A stretch of DNA of 64,000 bases from Burkholderia cepacia (GTDB lineage Bacteria; Pseudomonadota; Gammaproteobacteria; Burkholderiales; Burkholderiaceae): assembly GCF_001039005.1 (NCBI RefSeq), contig NZ_LDWR01000014.1:210875-274874 (forward strand). The letters run 5' to 3'. A program made the position numbers and the translations under genes. This document shows positions 8,777 through 17,632 of this stretch, piece by piece. Within the stretch, counting starts at the first letter, position 1, and every line of letters begins with the position of its first letter. The notes under the pieces were generated by a model. The model was not told the origin of the DNA and did not search any database. It saw nothing but the letters and a program-made list of their open reading frames with translations.

Positions 8777-9925
8777 TCAGAACATATGGCGAATGCCGAC
8801 CATCACCCCGGTCTGGTCCACGCCTGGCGCCGGCCACGAAGACGTGCCCGCGGTGCCGCCGTCGATCGTGAGCACGGAGTTGCGTTGATTGAAGATGCGC
8901 CCTGCCGTCACGTACACGGAGCTGCGCTTCGACAGCAGATACATCGCGCGCGCCGCAATCACGGAGGCGCCGGCGTCGTATCCGTTCACGGTGAGATGGC
9001 CGAACTGCGCGTCGAGGACGATGCTCGGAACCGGCAGATAGGTCGCCCCGAGCCACCAGTAATTGCTGCTCGCATCGAAAACGCCCGGTGCCATCTCCCC
9101 GTGGTTGATGCGGTGCAGGAAGCCGCCGCCGATCGTCGCCGTGCCGAATTTCACGTAGCCGTCGATGACGGCTCGGGTGTCGGTCTGCGAGCTGCTCGGC
9201 AGCGGCGAGTCGGGCCCGCCGCCGCCATAGTTGCGATCGAACGCGGTGGAGATGCCCCAGCTGTCCGCCTCGTATTTCAGCATCGCGGAGATCGACTTGC
9301 ACGCGCGGTAGTCGGTCGGCGACTGGCCCGCGCATCCGCCGGCGGCCGCGGGCGCGACCGCGTCCCGCCCGAGCGAATAGCTGACGCCGAAGGTGAGGCC
9401 CGACGACGTAATGCTGTAGACGATCGTATTGTCGAGACGTGCCTGGGACAGATAGGTGTCGAGCAGCCCTGCCGCATAGATGTTCGGCCCCATCGTATCG
9501 CCCGGTATCGCCCAATAGATCTGCGAATACTGACGGCCGACCGACAGCGTGCCCCACCGCCCCGACAGCCCGACGTACGCCTGCCGGCCGAACAGGCGGC
9601 CGCTCTGGTTCAGCGTCCCCTGCCCCGGCGAAAAACCCGACTCGAGCACGAAGACCGCGCTCAGGCCGCCGCCCAGATCCTCCTTGCCGCGAAGGCCCCA
9701 CCGCGACGGCAACGACCCGGTGAGTTGCGGCACCTTCACCACACTCTGCTTCTGGGGGCCGACGTTCGTCACGTATTCGACGCCGGTATCGATGATCCCG
9801 TACAGCGTCACGCTCGATTGCGCGTGCGCCGCTCCCGACGCGCACATCGCGAGCGTCGACAGTCCGAGCCGGACCGCGTTGCGCCGCGTTATCCCTTCTC
9901 CAAACCCATTTGTCCTCAGACACAT
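8777..9925 (-). CDS. Gram-negative porin (Burkholderia-type)
   Basis: This outer-membrane beta-barrel porin has about 382 residues. A signal peptide ends in ASGAAHAQ and is followed by SSVTLYGIIDTGVEYVTN, the usual first strand of neisserial/burkholderial porins. The protein ends in phenylalanine (RHMF), as barrels do. I chose the ATG at 9925 because GGAGG lies 8 nt upstream; longer in-frame starts at 9940 and 9958 are possible, but the latter runs into the operator. Its position in the catabolic block, with the same operator, suggests that it admits the growth substrate. Confidence 0.9.
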   Translation of the reverse strand: MCLRTNGFGEGITRRNAVRLGLSTLAMCASGAAHAQSSVTLYGIIDTGVEYVTNVGPQKQSVVKVPQLTGSLPSRWGLRGKEDLGGGLSAVFVLESGFSPGQGTLNQSGRLFGRQAYVGLSGRWGTLSVGRQYSQIYWAIPGDTMGPNIYAAGLLDTYLSQARLDNTIVYSITSSGLTFGVSYSLGRDAVAPAAAGGCAGQSPTDYRACKSISAMLKYEADSWGISTAFDRNYGGGGPDSPLPSSSQTDTRAVIDGYVKFGTATIGGGFLHRINHGEMAPGVFDASSNYWWLGATYLPVPSIVLDAQFGHLTVNGYDAGASVIAARAMYLLSKRSSVYVTAGRIFNQRNSVLTIDGGTAGTSSWPAPGVDQTGVMVGIRHMF

Positions 9926-9949
9926 TTTTGCTGCCTCCATGTAGTTCAC

Positions 9950-9990
9950 ATCTTCCACGGAAGATAATAATCACACATCTTCCATGTCAA
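9950..9990 (-). promoter_or_regulatory. promoter/operator of the porin gene
   Basis: ATCTTCCACGGAAGAT (9950-9965) is the second copy of the catabolic-block palindrome. A half site (ATCTTCC, 9977-9983) follows, next to a minus-strand TTGACA (9990-9985). The full palindrome sits around the expected -10 to +1 region, close to the porin ribosome site, a position suited to repression. Confidence 0.75.
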
Positions 9991-10110
9991 CCAGTAACCG
10001 GGTCGTGAGTTACCCTATGCTTGTTCGAAGAGGCGCTTGTACGGGCGATTTGCGCGAAATTTCGGCCCATCATAGTTTTCCCTACCTCGACTTTTGGTTC
10101 ATCGTTATCT

Positions 10111-10126
10111 ATCTTCCACGGAAGAC
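10111..10126 (+). promoter_or_regulatory. operator upstream of the oxygenase operon
   Basis: ATCTTCCACGGAAGAC is the third copy, differing from the second by one base. It lies 43 nt before the hemerythrin start and upstream of the plus-strand oxygenase genes. Together with the two minus-strand copies it brackets the divergent promoter regions of the block. Confidence 0.72.
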
Positions 10127-10169
10127 GAATGAGATTCGTCTGATCCAGTTCATGTGGCGAGACAGGAAA

Positions 10170-10667
10170 ATGAAAGAGTCAGAAGATCATCAGGCGGCCG
10201 CTCATCCCCGGAGCATGCCGTCGCCGGCCGACACCGCCGGCTTCGTCTGGAGCGACGACTACGCGCTCGGTCACGGGTCGATGGACGACACGCACCACGA
10301 ATTCGTCGCGTGCGTGAACGCGCTGCTCACGACGCCGGACGACGATCTCGAACGTGCGCTCGACGCGTTTGCCGAGCATGCGCATCACCACTTCGGCGAC
10401 GAGGATGCCGCGATGCGCGACACGGCCTATGGCTCCGCGGGCTGCCATATCGACGAGCACGCGGCCGTGCTGCGGTCGATCGACGAGGTTCGCGCCGCAC
10501 TGGCCGAAGGCCAGCCGCAGGTCGTCCGTGCATTCGCCCGCGCGTTGGCCGGATGGTTTCCCGAGCACGTGCGCGTGATGGACCAGGGGCTCGCTCGCTG
10601 GCTCGTTCAGCAACAACTGGGCGCGGCCCCGGTGGTCATCCGGCGCCGTCTTGCGGTCGCGGCGTGA
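10170..10667 (+). CDS. bacteriohemerythrin-like protein
   Basis: This protein of about 165 residues has the diiron ligand pattern of hemerythrins. A first histidine lies in GHGSMDDTHHEF, followed by HHHFGDEDAAM, HIDEHAAVL and a last HxxxxD in EHVRVMDQ. Such proteins reversibly bind O2 or sense it. I chose the ATG at 10170 (AGG just upstream, MKESEDHQ). It is the first gene behind the operator and lies 35 nt before the oxygenase reductase. A role in O2 delivery or protection for the downstream Rieske oxygenases is possible but is inference. Confidence 0.82.
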   Translation: MKESEDHQAAAHPRSMPSPADTAGFVWSDDYALGHGSMDDTHHEFVACVNALLTTPDDDLERALDAFAEHAHHHFGDEDAAMRDTAYGSAGCHIDEHAAVLRSIDEVRAALAEGQPQVVRAFARALAGWFPEHVRVMDQGLARWLVQQQLGAAPVVIRRRLAVAA

Positions 10668-10702
10668 CGCACGTCCCCCCCTTTTTCATTCGAATGCTCA
10701 TC

Positions 10703-11701
10703 ATGGAACAGAACCCCCTCTCACCGAACGCGTTGCTGCGCGTCGGCGTATCCGCGAAGACGTGGCTGGCCGACGACATCGTCGGTTATGAATTCGCGTC
10801 GCTGTCGGACGATCGGTTGCCCGACTTCGAAGCGGGCGCGCATATCGACGTGCACTTGCCCGGCGGGCTCGTGCGCCAGTACTCGCTGTACGACCTGCCC
10901 GGCGAGCCGTCGCGCTATCGCATCGGCGTGCTGCGCGATCCGCAATCGCGCGGCGGATCCGCGAGCCTGCACGACGACGTCCGCGCGGGCGACGTGCTGT
11001 CGATCAGCACGCCGCGCAATCACTTCGCGCTGCACCGTGGCCCCGAGCAATCGCTGCTGTTTGCGGGCGGTATCGGCATCACGCCGATCCTCAGCATGGC
11101 GCAGCAGCTGGCGCGCGAGCACCGGCCGTTCACGATGCACTACTGCGGCCGATCGCTCGCGCGGATGGCATTCGTCGAGCGCGTGCAGCAGATGGCGTCC
11201 GTCGACGATCCGCGCGCACGGGTACAGGTTCACGTCGACGACGGCCCGGTCGAGCAGCACCTCGACGCGCGCGCCGCGATCGGCTCGCCGTCGGCCGACA
11301 AGCATCTGTATGTCTGCGGCCCGACAGGCTTCATGGATCACATCCTGCAGACCGCGCGCGCGCTCGGCTGGGACGACGCGCATCTGCACCGCGAATATTT
11401 CGCGGCGGCGCCGGTCGAGCCCTCCGACGAAGACAGTCCGTTCGAAATCGAAATTCACAGCAGCGGCGAAGTGATCCAGGTGCGGGCCGACCAAAGCGTC
11501 GCGCATGCGCTGCTGGATGCCGGTTTCAATCTGCCGCTGTCGTGCGAACAAGGCGTTTGCGGCACCTGCATGACGAGGGTGCTGGCCGGCGAGCCCGACC
11601 ATCGGGATCTCTATCTCACCGACGACGAAAAAGCGCGCAACGACAGCTTCATGCCGTGCTGCTCGCGCGCGAAGACTGCACGGCTGGTACTCGATCTCTG
11701 A
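10703..11701 (+). CDS. oxygenase reductase (FMN/NAD(P) plus 2Fe-2S, phthalate dioxygenase reductase type)
   Basis: This class IA reductase passes electrons from NAD(P)H through FMN to a plant-type [2Fe-2S] centre and on to a Rieske oxygenase. Visible parts are the flavin motif RQYSLY, the nucleotide region with FAGGIGITPILSMA and CGPTGFM, and a C-terminal ferredoxin domain with cysteines in CEQGVCGTC plus a later Cys in MPCC. Length (332 residues) fits phthalate and vanillate reductases. The start is uncertain: ATG 10694 (MLIMEQ) or 10703 (MEQ). It probably serves both oxygenases that follow. Confidence 0.92.
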   Translation: MEQNPLSPNALLRVGVSAKTWLADDIVGYEFASLSDDRLPDFEAGAHIDVHLPGGLVRQYSLYDLPGEPSRYRIGVLRDPQSRGGSASLHDDVRAGDVLSISTPRNHFALHRGPEQSLLFAGGIGITPILSMAQQLAREHRPFTMHYCGRSLARMAFVERVQQMASVDDPRARVQVHVDDGPVEQHLDARAAIGSPSADKHLYVCGPTGFMDHILQTARALGWDDAHLHREYFAAAPVEPSDEDSPFEIEIHSSGEVIQVRADQSVAHALLDAGFNLPLSCEQGVCGTCMTRVLAGEPDHRDLYLTDDEKARNDSFMPCCSRAKTARLVLDL

Positions 11702-11746
11702 GGCCGCCGCCCGCGACCCGCTGAACACTGCAACGAGGGAATCCAC

Positions 11747-13048
11747 ATGTTGACCAAGCAGGACAATGAACTGATGTGCCGCACCGGCCCGGGCACCGCG
11801 ATGGGCAATGCGATGCGCCGCTTCTGGCTGCCGGTGATCCAGTCGTCCGATCTGCCGCAGCCCGACGGCGACCCGAAAACGATCGAGCTGCTCGGGCAGC
11901 GGTTCGTGGTCTGGCGCGACCGGGACGGCAGGCCCGGCCTCTACGACGAAGGCTGCCTGCACCGCGGCGCGTCGATGCAGCTCGCCCGCGCGGACGGCGA
12001 CGGCCTGCGCTGCATCTATCACGGCTGGAAATTCGCGGTGGACGGAACGGTGCTCGACACGCCGAACGTTCCCGATCCGAAATTCAAGGACCGCATCAGG
12101 GGCCGCACCTACCCGGTGCGCGAAGCGGGCGGTCTGATGTGGGCGTATCTCGGCCCGGCGGGCAACGCGCCGCCGTTCCCGCACCGGGCATTCATGGATC
12201 AGCCGGATGCGCATCGCATCAACGTGTGCGCGATCGTCAACTGCAACTTCGTGCAGGTGATCGAAGGGCTCGTCGACTCGTCGCATCTGACCGTGCTGCA
12301 CAGCTCCGCGCTGGCCCAGACCAACGACTCCGATCTGGATTATGCGGGGAAGATCACGCACATGCAGTTCGACGCGGCTCCAGCGATCGAGGCGGATGAA
12401 ACGGATTTCGGCTTTCACTACGTCGCGATCCGCCAGGCCGGTGACAACCGCATCGCCCGCGTCACGTCGTTCATCACGCCGGGCTTCATCGCCAACGCGA
12501 ACGGCGACGTGTGGCTCGCCGCGGTGCCGATCAACGACGAGCGCTGCTATTTCTTCCACGTGTGGTGGGATGCCGACAAGCCCGTCGGCGAAGAGCCGCT
12601 GCGCAGCGCGCAGCTCAAGTTCGTGGGACTCGACGAGCCGACGCTGCGCAAATACGGAATGACGCTCGACACCTGCGACTCGCCGGCGGCGATGTCGTTC
12701 GCCAATGGCTATGGCCAGGATCGTCACGCGCAGCGCGGCGGCCACTTCACCGGATTCGACAGCATCACGCAGGAAGACGCCGCATGCAGCATCTCGAGCG
12801 GCGCGATCCGCGACCGGTCGCAGGAAATGCTGTCGAGCGCGGATCTCGCGATCAGCCGCCTGCATCGCACGCTGCTCGCGTGTGCGCGTGCGGAGCGCGA
12901 TCAGCAGGACATTCCGGCGTTGCGCGCGGAATCGGGTCGTGCGATCGGTGTGTCCGGCGAAATCGGCCCGGGCGAGGACTGGCGACAGCTGGTTCCGCAC
13001 CACCGGATCGTGTCGTCTTCCGGCACCCGCACGCAGCGCAACGCATAA
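11747..13048 (+). CDS. Rieske non-haem iron oxygenase, alpha subunit (phthalate 4,5-dioxygenase-like), copy 1
   Basis: The N-terminal Rieske centre has Cys70-x-His72 and Cys89-x2-His92. The catalytic domain shows the mononuclear iron motif around residues 173-185 (EGLVDSSHLTVLH). The start MLTKQDNELMCRTGPGT is typical of the phthalate-dioxygenase branch, and 433 residues is normal. It would hydroxylate an aromatic ring or demethylate an aryl ether using electrons from the preceding reductase. A paralogue follows 24 nt downstream. Substrate is unknown. Confidence 0.92.
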   Translation: MLTKQDNELMCRTGPGTAMGNAMRRFWLPVIQSSDLPQPDGDPKTIELLGQRFVVWRDRDGRPGLYDEGCLHRGASMQLARADGDGLRCIYHGWKFAVDGTVLDTPNVPDPKFKDRIRGRTYPVREAGGLMWAYLGPAGNAPPFPHRAFMDQPDAHRINVCAIVNCNFVQVIEGLVDSSHLTVLHSSALAQTNDSDLDYAGKITHMQFDAAPAIEADETDFGFHYVAIRQAGDNRIARVTSFITPGFIANANGDVWLAAVPINDERCYFFHVWWDADKPVGEEPLRSAQLKFVGLDEPTLRKYGMTLDTCDSPAAMSFANGYGQDRHAQRGGHFTGFDSITQEDAACSISSGAIRDRSQEMLSSADLAISRLHRTLLACARAERDQQDIPALRAESGRAIGVSGEIGPGEDWRQLVPHHRIVSSSGTRTQRNA

Positions 13049-13072
13049 CCCAGTCTGAAACAGGAGTTCGAT

Positions 13073-14341
13073 ATGTTGAGCCACGACGATAACGAAATGC
13101 TGTGCCGCGTCGGTCCGGGCACGCCCGGCGGCGCATTGATGCGACGTTACTGGCACCCGGTCTGCACGTCCGCGCAATTGCCGGACCCGGACTGCGCACC
13201 GCTGCGCGTGCGCCTGCTCGGCGAGCAGTACGTCGCGTTCCGCGACTCGAACGGCCAGGTCGGCCTGCTCGAGGAGCTGTGCATGCACCGCGGCGCGTCG
13301 CTCGCGCTCGGCCGTGTCGAGGAAGGCGGCATTCGCTGCCTGTATCACGGCTGGAAATTCAGCGTGTCCGGCGCCGTGCTGGAAACGCCGAACCACGCGG
13401 ACCCGAAATACGCGGCGCGGATGAAGGCGCCCGCGTTTCCGGTGCGCGAGGCCGGCGGCATCGTGTGGGCCTACGTCGGCCCGAAGGAACTGGAGCCCGC
13501 GTTTTCGCGCTACGCGTTCATGGATGCGGCGCCGAACCATCGCGTCGTGCTGCGCATCAACGTCGCGTGCAACTACCTGCAACTGGTCGAAGGCGGCGAG
13601 GACAGCTCGCACGTCGGCGTGCTGCACACCAACATGGCGCGGCCCGGCTGGAAGGACGACGCGTTCACGCGTAATCCGGACGTCGTGAATCCGGCCGCGC
13701 TCGCGTCGAACGATCTCGAACCGTCGCTGAAGATCGAGGACACCGCGTTCGGCTTTCACTACGTCGCGCTGCGCAAGACCGATGAGCCGGGCGTGCGCAA
13801 TGCGCGCGTCGTGCCGTTCATCGTGCCGTACGGTCGCATCATTCCGGCGCCGGCGTTCTTGTTCACCGTGCTCGAAGTGCCTGAAGACGACACGCACACG
13901 AGCACCTACATCGTCGTGCACGGCGATTCGCCGGTCACGGAAGACAAGATCATCGAACTGCTCGGCCTCGACGATCCGAAGTATTACGATCGCCAGAACT
14001 GCACGTTCAACGCGAGCTGGGCCGATTCGTTCGGCCAGAGCCGCGAGCGGATGAAGGAAAACTGGACCGGGCTGCGCGGCGTCGAAGTCGAGGACGCGAC
14101 GATCGGGCTATCCCAGGGGCCGCTCTACGACCGTTCACGCGAGCATCTGGTGCCCGCGGACCAGGCCGTGGTGCGGGTGCGCCGTGCGCTGCTGGCAGCG
14201 GTCAAACGTGTGATGAACAACGAGCCGCCGCCGGCGCTCGGGCTCGATCTGCGCGGCGTCAGCGCGTGCGACCGGCCACTCGCGGACGATGCGGCGTGGC
14301 AGGAACTGCTGCCGACGCATCGCGACACCATCGAAGCATGA
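13073..14341 (+). CDS. Rieske non-haem iron oxygenase, alpha subunit (phthalate dioxygenase-like), copy 2
   Basis: This is a second member of the same family (422 residues), with the Rieske ligands at the same positions (Cys70/His72, Cys89/His92). The iron-site segment reads EGGEDSSHVGVLH. It is clearly paralogous to copy 1 (both begin ML-x3-DNE and share CRxGPGT) but well diverged. The two may act on successive intermediates or form mixed trimers. The stop overlaps a possible start of the SDR gene (ATGA at 14338). Confidence 0.92.
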   Translation: MLSHDDNEMLCRVGPGTPGGALMRRYWHPVCTSAQLPDPDCAPLRVRLLGEQYVAFRDSNGQVGLLEELCMHRGASLALGRVEEGGIRCLYHGWKFSVSGAVLETPNHADPKYAARMKAPAFPVREAGGIVWAYVGPKELEPAFSRYAFMDAAPNHRVVLRINVACNYLQLVEGGEDSSHVGVLHTNMARPGWKDDAFTRNPDVVNPAALASNDLEPSLKIEDTAFGFHYVALRKTDEPGVRNARVVPFIVPYGRIIPAPAFLFTVLEVPEDDTHTSTYIVVHGDSPVTEDKIIELLGLDDPKYYDRQNCTFNASWADSFGQSRERMKENWTGLRGVEVEDATIGLSQGPLYDRSREHLVPADQAVVRVRRALLAAVKRVMNNEPPPALGLDLRGVSACDRPLADDAAWQELLPTHRDTIEA

Positions 14342-14352
14342 GGAGAACCTTG

Positions 14353-15180
14353 ATGACGAACGATCAAACCCGCAGTGATACGCCGGACTACCTGTCCCTG
14401 CTGCGACTCGACGGGCGCGGTTTCGTGGTGCTCGGCGCCGGCCAGGGCATCGGCGAGCAGACGGTTCATGCGCTCGCGCAGGCCGGTGCGCGTGTACTTT
14501 GCGTCGATCGCGACGAAACACTCGCGCGTCGCATCGCCGAAGCCGTCGACGGCATTCCGTGTACGGCCGACGCTACGTCGCGCGACGACATGCAGCGCGT
14601 GTTCGACACGGCGCGCCAGCACTTCGGCCGCATCCACGGCGTCGTCGACATCATCGGCGTCGCGGGCATCAAGCCGCTGGCCGCCGTGGACGATGCGTCG
14701 TGGAATCAGCAATTCGACATCGTCGTGCGCCACGCGTACCTCGCGCTGCAGATCGGCGGCGAGCTGATGAAGGCCGACGGCGGCGGCACGTTCGCGTTCG
14801 TCGGCTCGCTCGCCGGCGATCGTGCGGTGCCGAGCGAGGTCGCGTATGCGGCGTCGAAGGCCGCGCTGCACCATCTGGTCCGCTGCGCGGGCGTCGAGTA
14901 TGCGCCGTACAACGTGCGCATCAACGCGGTGTCTCCAGGGTTCGTGCGCACGCCGCGCCTGAACCAGCGGCTGGACGAAGCGACCTGGACGCGGGTCGGC
15001 GAAGCGATCCCGATCGGGCGCGCGGCCACGCCCGCGGAAATCGCCGGTCACCTGCTGTTCCTCGCGTCCGACCTGAGTGCCCACATGGCCGGTGAGATCG
15101 TCACCGTCGACGGCGGCCTCGGCGTGAAGGCCGCCATTCCAGCCATCACGTTTGCCCCGTCGGCAACCCCTACGCCATGA
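14353..15180 (+). CDS. short-chain dehydrogenase/reductase
   Basis: This classical SDR of 275 residues has the NAD(P) motif GAGQGIGE near the start and the YAASKAA active site. AGGAG lies 7 nt before the ATG at 14353; an overlapping ATG at 14338 is the alternative. In an oxygenase operon an SDR most often oxidises a cis-dihydrodiol or an alcohol; which applies here is not visible. Its stop overlaps the start of the esterase gene. Confidence 0.88.
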   Translation: MTNDQTRSDTPDYLSLLRLDGRGFVVLGAGQGIGEQTVHALAQAGARVLCVDRDETLARRIAEAVDGIPCTADATSRDDMQRVFDTARQHFGRIHGVVDIIGVAGIKPLAAVDDASWNQQFDIVVRHAYLALQIGGELMKADGGGTFAFVGSLAGDRAVPSEVAYAASKAALHHLVRCAGVEYAPYNVRINAVSPGFVRTPRLNQRLDEATWTRVGEAIPIGRAATPAEIAGHLLFLASDLSAHMAGEIVTVDGGLGVKAAIPAITFAPSATPTP

Positions 15181-16133
15181 GCCAGATGACACAACCTTCG
15201 CCACGCGACCTCATTCATCCGTCGCTGCGCGCGTTCGCCGACGCGGCCGCCGCGCGGCCTAGCCTGGCGCAGATGAGCGCCGACGACGCGCGCGCCGGCA
15301 TCGCCGCACGCACTGCCACGCGGGCGCCCGGCCCGCGCGTCGACAAGGTTTTCGACCTCGCGATTCCCGGCCCGGACGGCGGCATCCCGGTGCGCATCTA
15401 CCATCCCGACGGCGCCGTCGGCGTGACGATGGCCTTTCACGGCGGCGGCTGGCGGATGGGCAATCTCGACAGCTTCGACGCCGTGTGCCGGCATCTCGCC
15501 AACGATTCCGGGCTGGCCGTGATCAGCGTCGACTATCGGCTGGCGCCCGAGCATCCGTTCCCGGCGGCGCTGGAAGACGTGTGGGCGGCGACCTGCTGGG
15601 TAACCGAGCACGGGCACGAGCACGGGTTGTCGACCGGGCGGCTGACCGTGTTCGGCGAATCGGCCGGCGGCAATCTTGCCGCCGTCGTGTGCCTGCTTGC
15701 GCGGGAACAGACACACCCGCGCATCCTCGCGCAGGCGCTCGTGTATCCGGCGACGGACGCCACGCAGCAACACGCGTCGCGGTCCGTTTATGCGGAAGGC
15801 TTCGTGCAGCGCACCGCCGACGTTGCGCATGCGTTCCGCGAGTACGCGCTCGATCACGGCGTGTCGCCGTCGGTCTGGACGTTGTCGCCGTTCCATGCGG
15901 CCAGTCACGCGGACCTGCCGCCGGCCCTCGTGATCACCGCCGAGTGCGACGTGCTGTGCGACGACGGCGAAGCCTATGCGCGCAAGCTCGCCGAAGCGGG
16001 CGTGGCGACGACGTGCGTGCGTTATGCGGGGATGCTGCACACGTTTTACGGCATGCGCGGCGAGGTCGGCGCCGCCGCACTCGCGCAGCGGCAGGTGGCC
16101 GACATGCTGCGTGCGGCCGTACACGCCGGGTAG
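15177..16133 (+). CDS. alpha/beta hydrolase (HSL/GDXG esterase family)
   Basis: The 318-residue protein has the oxyanion-hole motif HGGGW and the nucleophile motif GESAGG, the two marks of hormone-sensitive-lipase-type carboxylesterases, with a late Asp/His pair (ECDVLCDDG, HTFYGM). It starts with ATG overlapping the SDR stop (ATGA), so the two are translationally coupled. It may open an aryl ester entering the pathway or cleave a product. Confidence 0.88.
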   Translation: MSQMTQPSPRDLIHPSLRAFADAAAARPSLAQMSADDARAGIAARTATRAPGPRVDKVFDLAIPGPDGGIPVRIYHPDGAVGVTMAFHGGGWRMGNLDSFDAVCRHLANDSGLAVISVDYRLAPEHPFPAALEDVWAATCWVTEHGHEHGLSTGRLTVFGESAGGNLAAVVCLLAREQTHPRILAQALVYPATDATQQHASRSVYAEGFVQRTADVAHAFREYALDHGVSPSVWTLSPFHAASHADLPPALVITAECDVLCDDGEAYARKLAEAGVATTCVRYAGMLHTFYGMRGEVGAAALAQRQVADMLRAAVHAG

Positions 16134-16246
16134 CGATCGACGCGAACGTGCGACCGGGAAACTTACGTACAATGGCGGTCAGCCACGCCGGTCATAGCCC
16201 CGTTACGATCGATCCGGTCGCACGCCCTTCCAAGGAAGCCATCGAG

Positions 16247-16927
16247 ATGAGCACCGCAGACGCAAAGCAGCCCGCCCGCAACCGAACCGGCACGAAAGCA
16301 GCGCCGGCGCAGACGGAATCCGCTCCCAAGGCGAGCCTGCCGCGTCACAGCCTGATCGAACTGATCACGCTGCAATGGCAGCACGAGCACAGCGAACTCG
16401 ATCTGTCGAATTTCCTGATGGCGATCTACTTCATGCGGATCGGCACCCTTGTCGAGCAGTCGTTCGACAAGATGTGCCAGCGCATGTGGGGCATCAGCGG
16501 GTCCGACATGCGTGTGCTGCTTGCACTGCGCCGCAGCGGGCACCCGTATGCGAAACGGCCGACCGATCTGTATCGCGCGCTGCTCGTGACGTCGGGCGCG
16601 ATCACCAAGAAGATCGACCGCCTCGCGAGCCTCGGGATGGTGGAGCGTCAGCCCGATCCGGGCCACGCCGGCGGGTTCATCGTCCGCCTCACCCGGAAGG
16701 GGCTCGACGTCGTCGACAAGGCCGTCGTGAAGCTCGCGAACGAATCGTCGATCGCACCGGCGATGGCGCATTTCTCCGATGCCGAGCGCGAGGCCGGCAA
16801 CGATTTCTGCCTGCGCACGCTCGCGTTGATGGAAGACCTGGTGCTCCCGGACGCCGACGATACCGACAGCGCGCCGCCCGCGGCGCGGGCCAAGCCAACG
16901 CGTCGCGCGCCGCGCGGCGGCAAGTAA
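16247..16927 (+). CDS. MarR-family transcriptional regulator
   Basis: The roughly 226-residue protein has a winged-helix core (MRVLLALRRSG ... TSGAITKKIDRLASLGMVER) of MarR type, an N-terminal extension of about 45 residues and a basic Pro/Ala-rich tail. AAGGA precedes the ATG at 16247 by about 10 nt; an upstream ATG at 16172 is also in frame. Last gene of the plus-strand catabolic run. MarR proteins bind short palindromes and release them on aromatic ligands, so it is the best candidate for the ATCTTCC-NN-GGAAGAT sites. No copy of that palindrome was seen directly upstream of this gene. Confidence 0.88.
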   Translation: MSTADAKQPARNRTGTKAAPAQTESAPKASLPRHSLIELITLQWQHEHSELDLSNFLMAIYFMRIGTLVEQSFDKMCQRMWGISGSDMRVLLALRRSGHPYAKRPTDLYRALLVTSGAITKKIDRLASLGMVERQPDPGHAGGFIVRLTRKGLDVVDKAVVKLANESSIAPAMAHFSDAEREAGNDFCLRTLALMEDLVLPDADDTDSAPPAARAKPTRRAPRGGK

Positions 16928-17013
16928 GGGCGGGCGGGCCGGCGCGTGTAGCGGGATCGGGCCGGCACATCAGGCACAATACGCGGCCTCGCCATTCCAC
17001 CGCGGTCAAACAC

Positions 17014-17547
17014 ATGCGCTTCGTCGTCGTCGGAACAAGCGGGTCGGGGAAATCCACTTTCTCCAGCGTGCTGGCGGCTGCCGCGAGCTGCCCGTACATC
17101 GAACTCGATCAGCTCTACTGGGGCCCAGACTGGAAAGCCGTTCCGCCCGAGCAGTTCGAGAACGCGGTGCTCGCCGCGACGGCCGGCGACCGATGGGTCG
17201 CCGACGGGAACTACAGCGCCGTGCGCGACCTGCTCTGGTCGAGAGCCACGCACGTCGTCTGGCTCAACTTCGGGCGATGGACGGTGTTCTCCCGCGTGCT
17301 CTGGCGCACGGTAAGCCGCGGGCTCATGCGCACCGAGCTTTCGCACGGCAACCGGGAGTCGCTGCGGATGGCGTTCTGCTCCAGAGATTCGGTGCTGCTG
17401 TGGCCATACACCACGTTCGACAAGAACCGCGTCAAGTTCGCCACCCTGCGCGACGATCCGAAATTCTCGCATCTGCAGTGGACGGAACTCACCGAGCCAT
17501 CGCGTACCCGCGCGTTCATCGACATGCATGCCCGCCCCGGCAGGTGA
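17014..17547 (+). CDS. P-loop NTPase, small kinase-like (topology-modulation/FlaR type)
   Basis: The protein has 177 residues with Walker A GTSGSGKST at the N terminus and the look of adenylate-kinase-like proteins often annotated as FlaR or toxin/topology-modulation proteins (ELDQLYWGPDW, VADGNYSAVRDLLW). The biochemical role of this family is poorly defined. It stands alone between the MarR gene and the transporter and probably does not belong to the pathway. Confidence 0.75.
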   Translation: MRFVVVGTSGSGKSTFSSVLAAAASCPYIELDQLYWGPDWKAVPPEQFENAVLAATAGDRWVADGNYSAVRDLLWSRATHVVWLNFGRWTVFSRVLWRTVSRGLMRTELSHGNRESLRMAFCSRDSVLLWPYTTFDKNRVKFATLRDDPKFSHLQWTELTEPSRTRAFIDMHARPGR

Positions 17548-17632
17548 ATGCGGAGCGGCATCCGCGCGCGTGTTCGGTTTGAACATCACGCTGTCCTCGT
17601 CCCTCGTCCTTGTCGCAACGAATAGCCATTAA

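Noticed and set aside
8777..9958. Longer porin start at GTG 9958
   Set aside because: It would place the coding start inside the operator, and GGAGG sits ideally before the ATG at 9925.
10721..13921. 1,066-codon minus-strand reading frame
   Set aside because: Antisense to the reductase and two oxygenase genes, which carry clear iron-sulfur motifs; its Arg/His/Ala-rich product has no recognisable domain.
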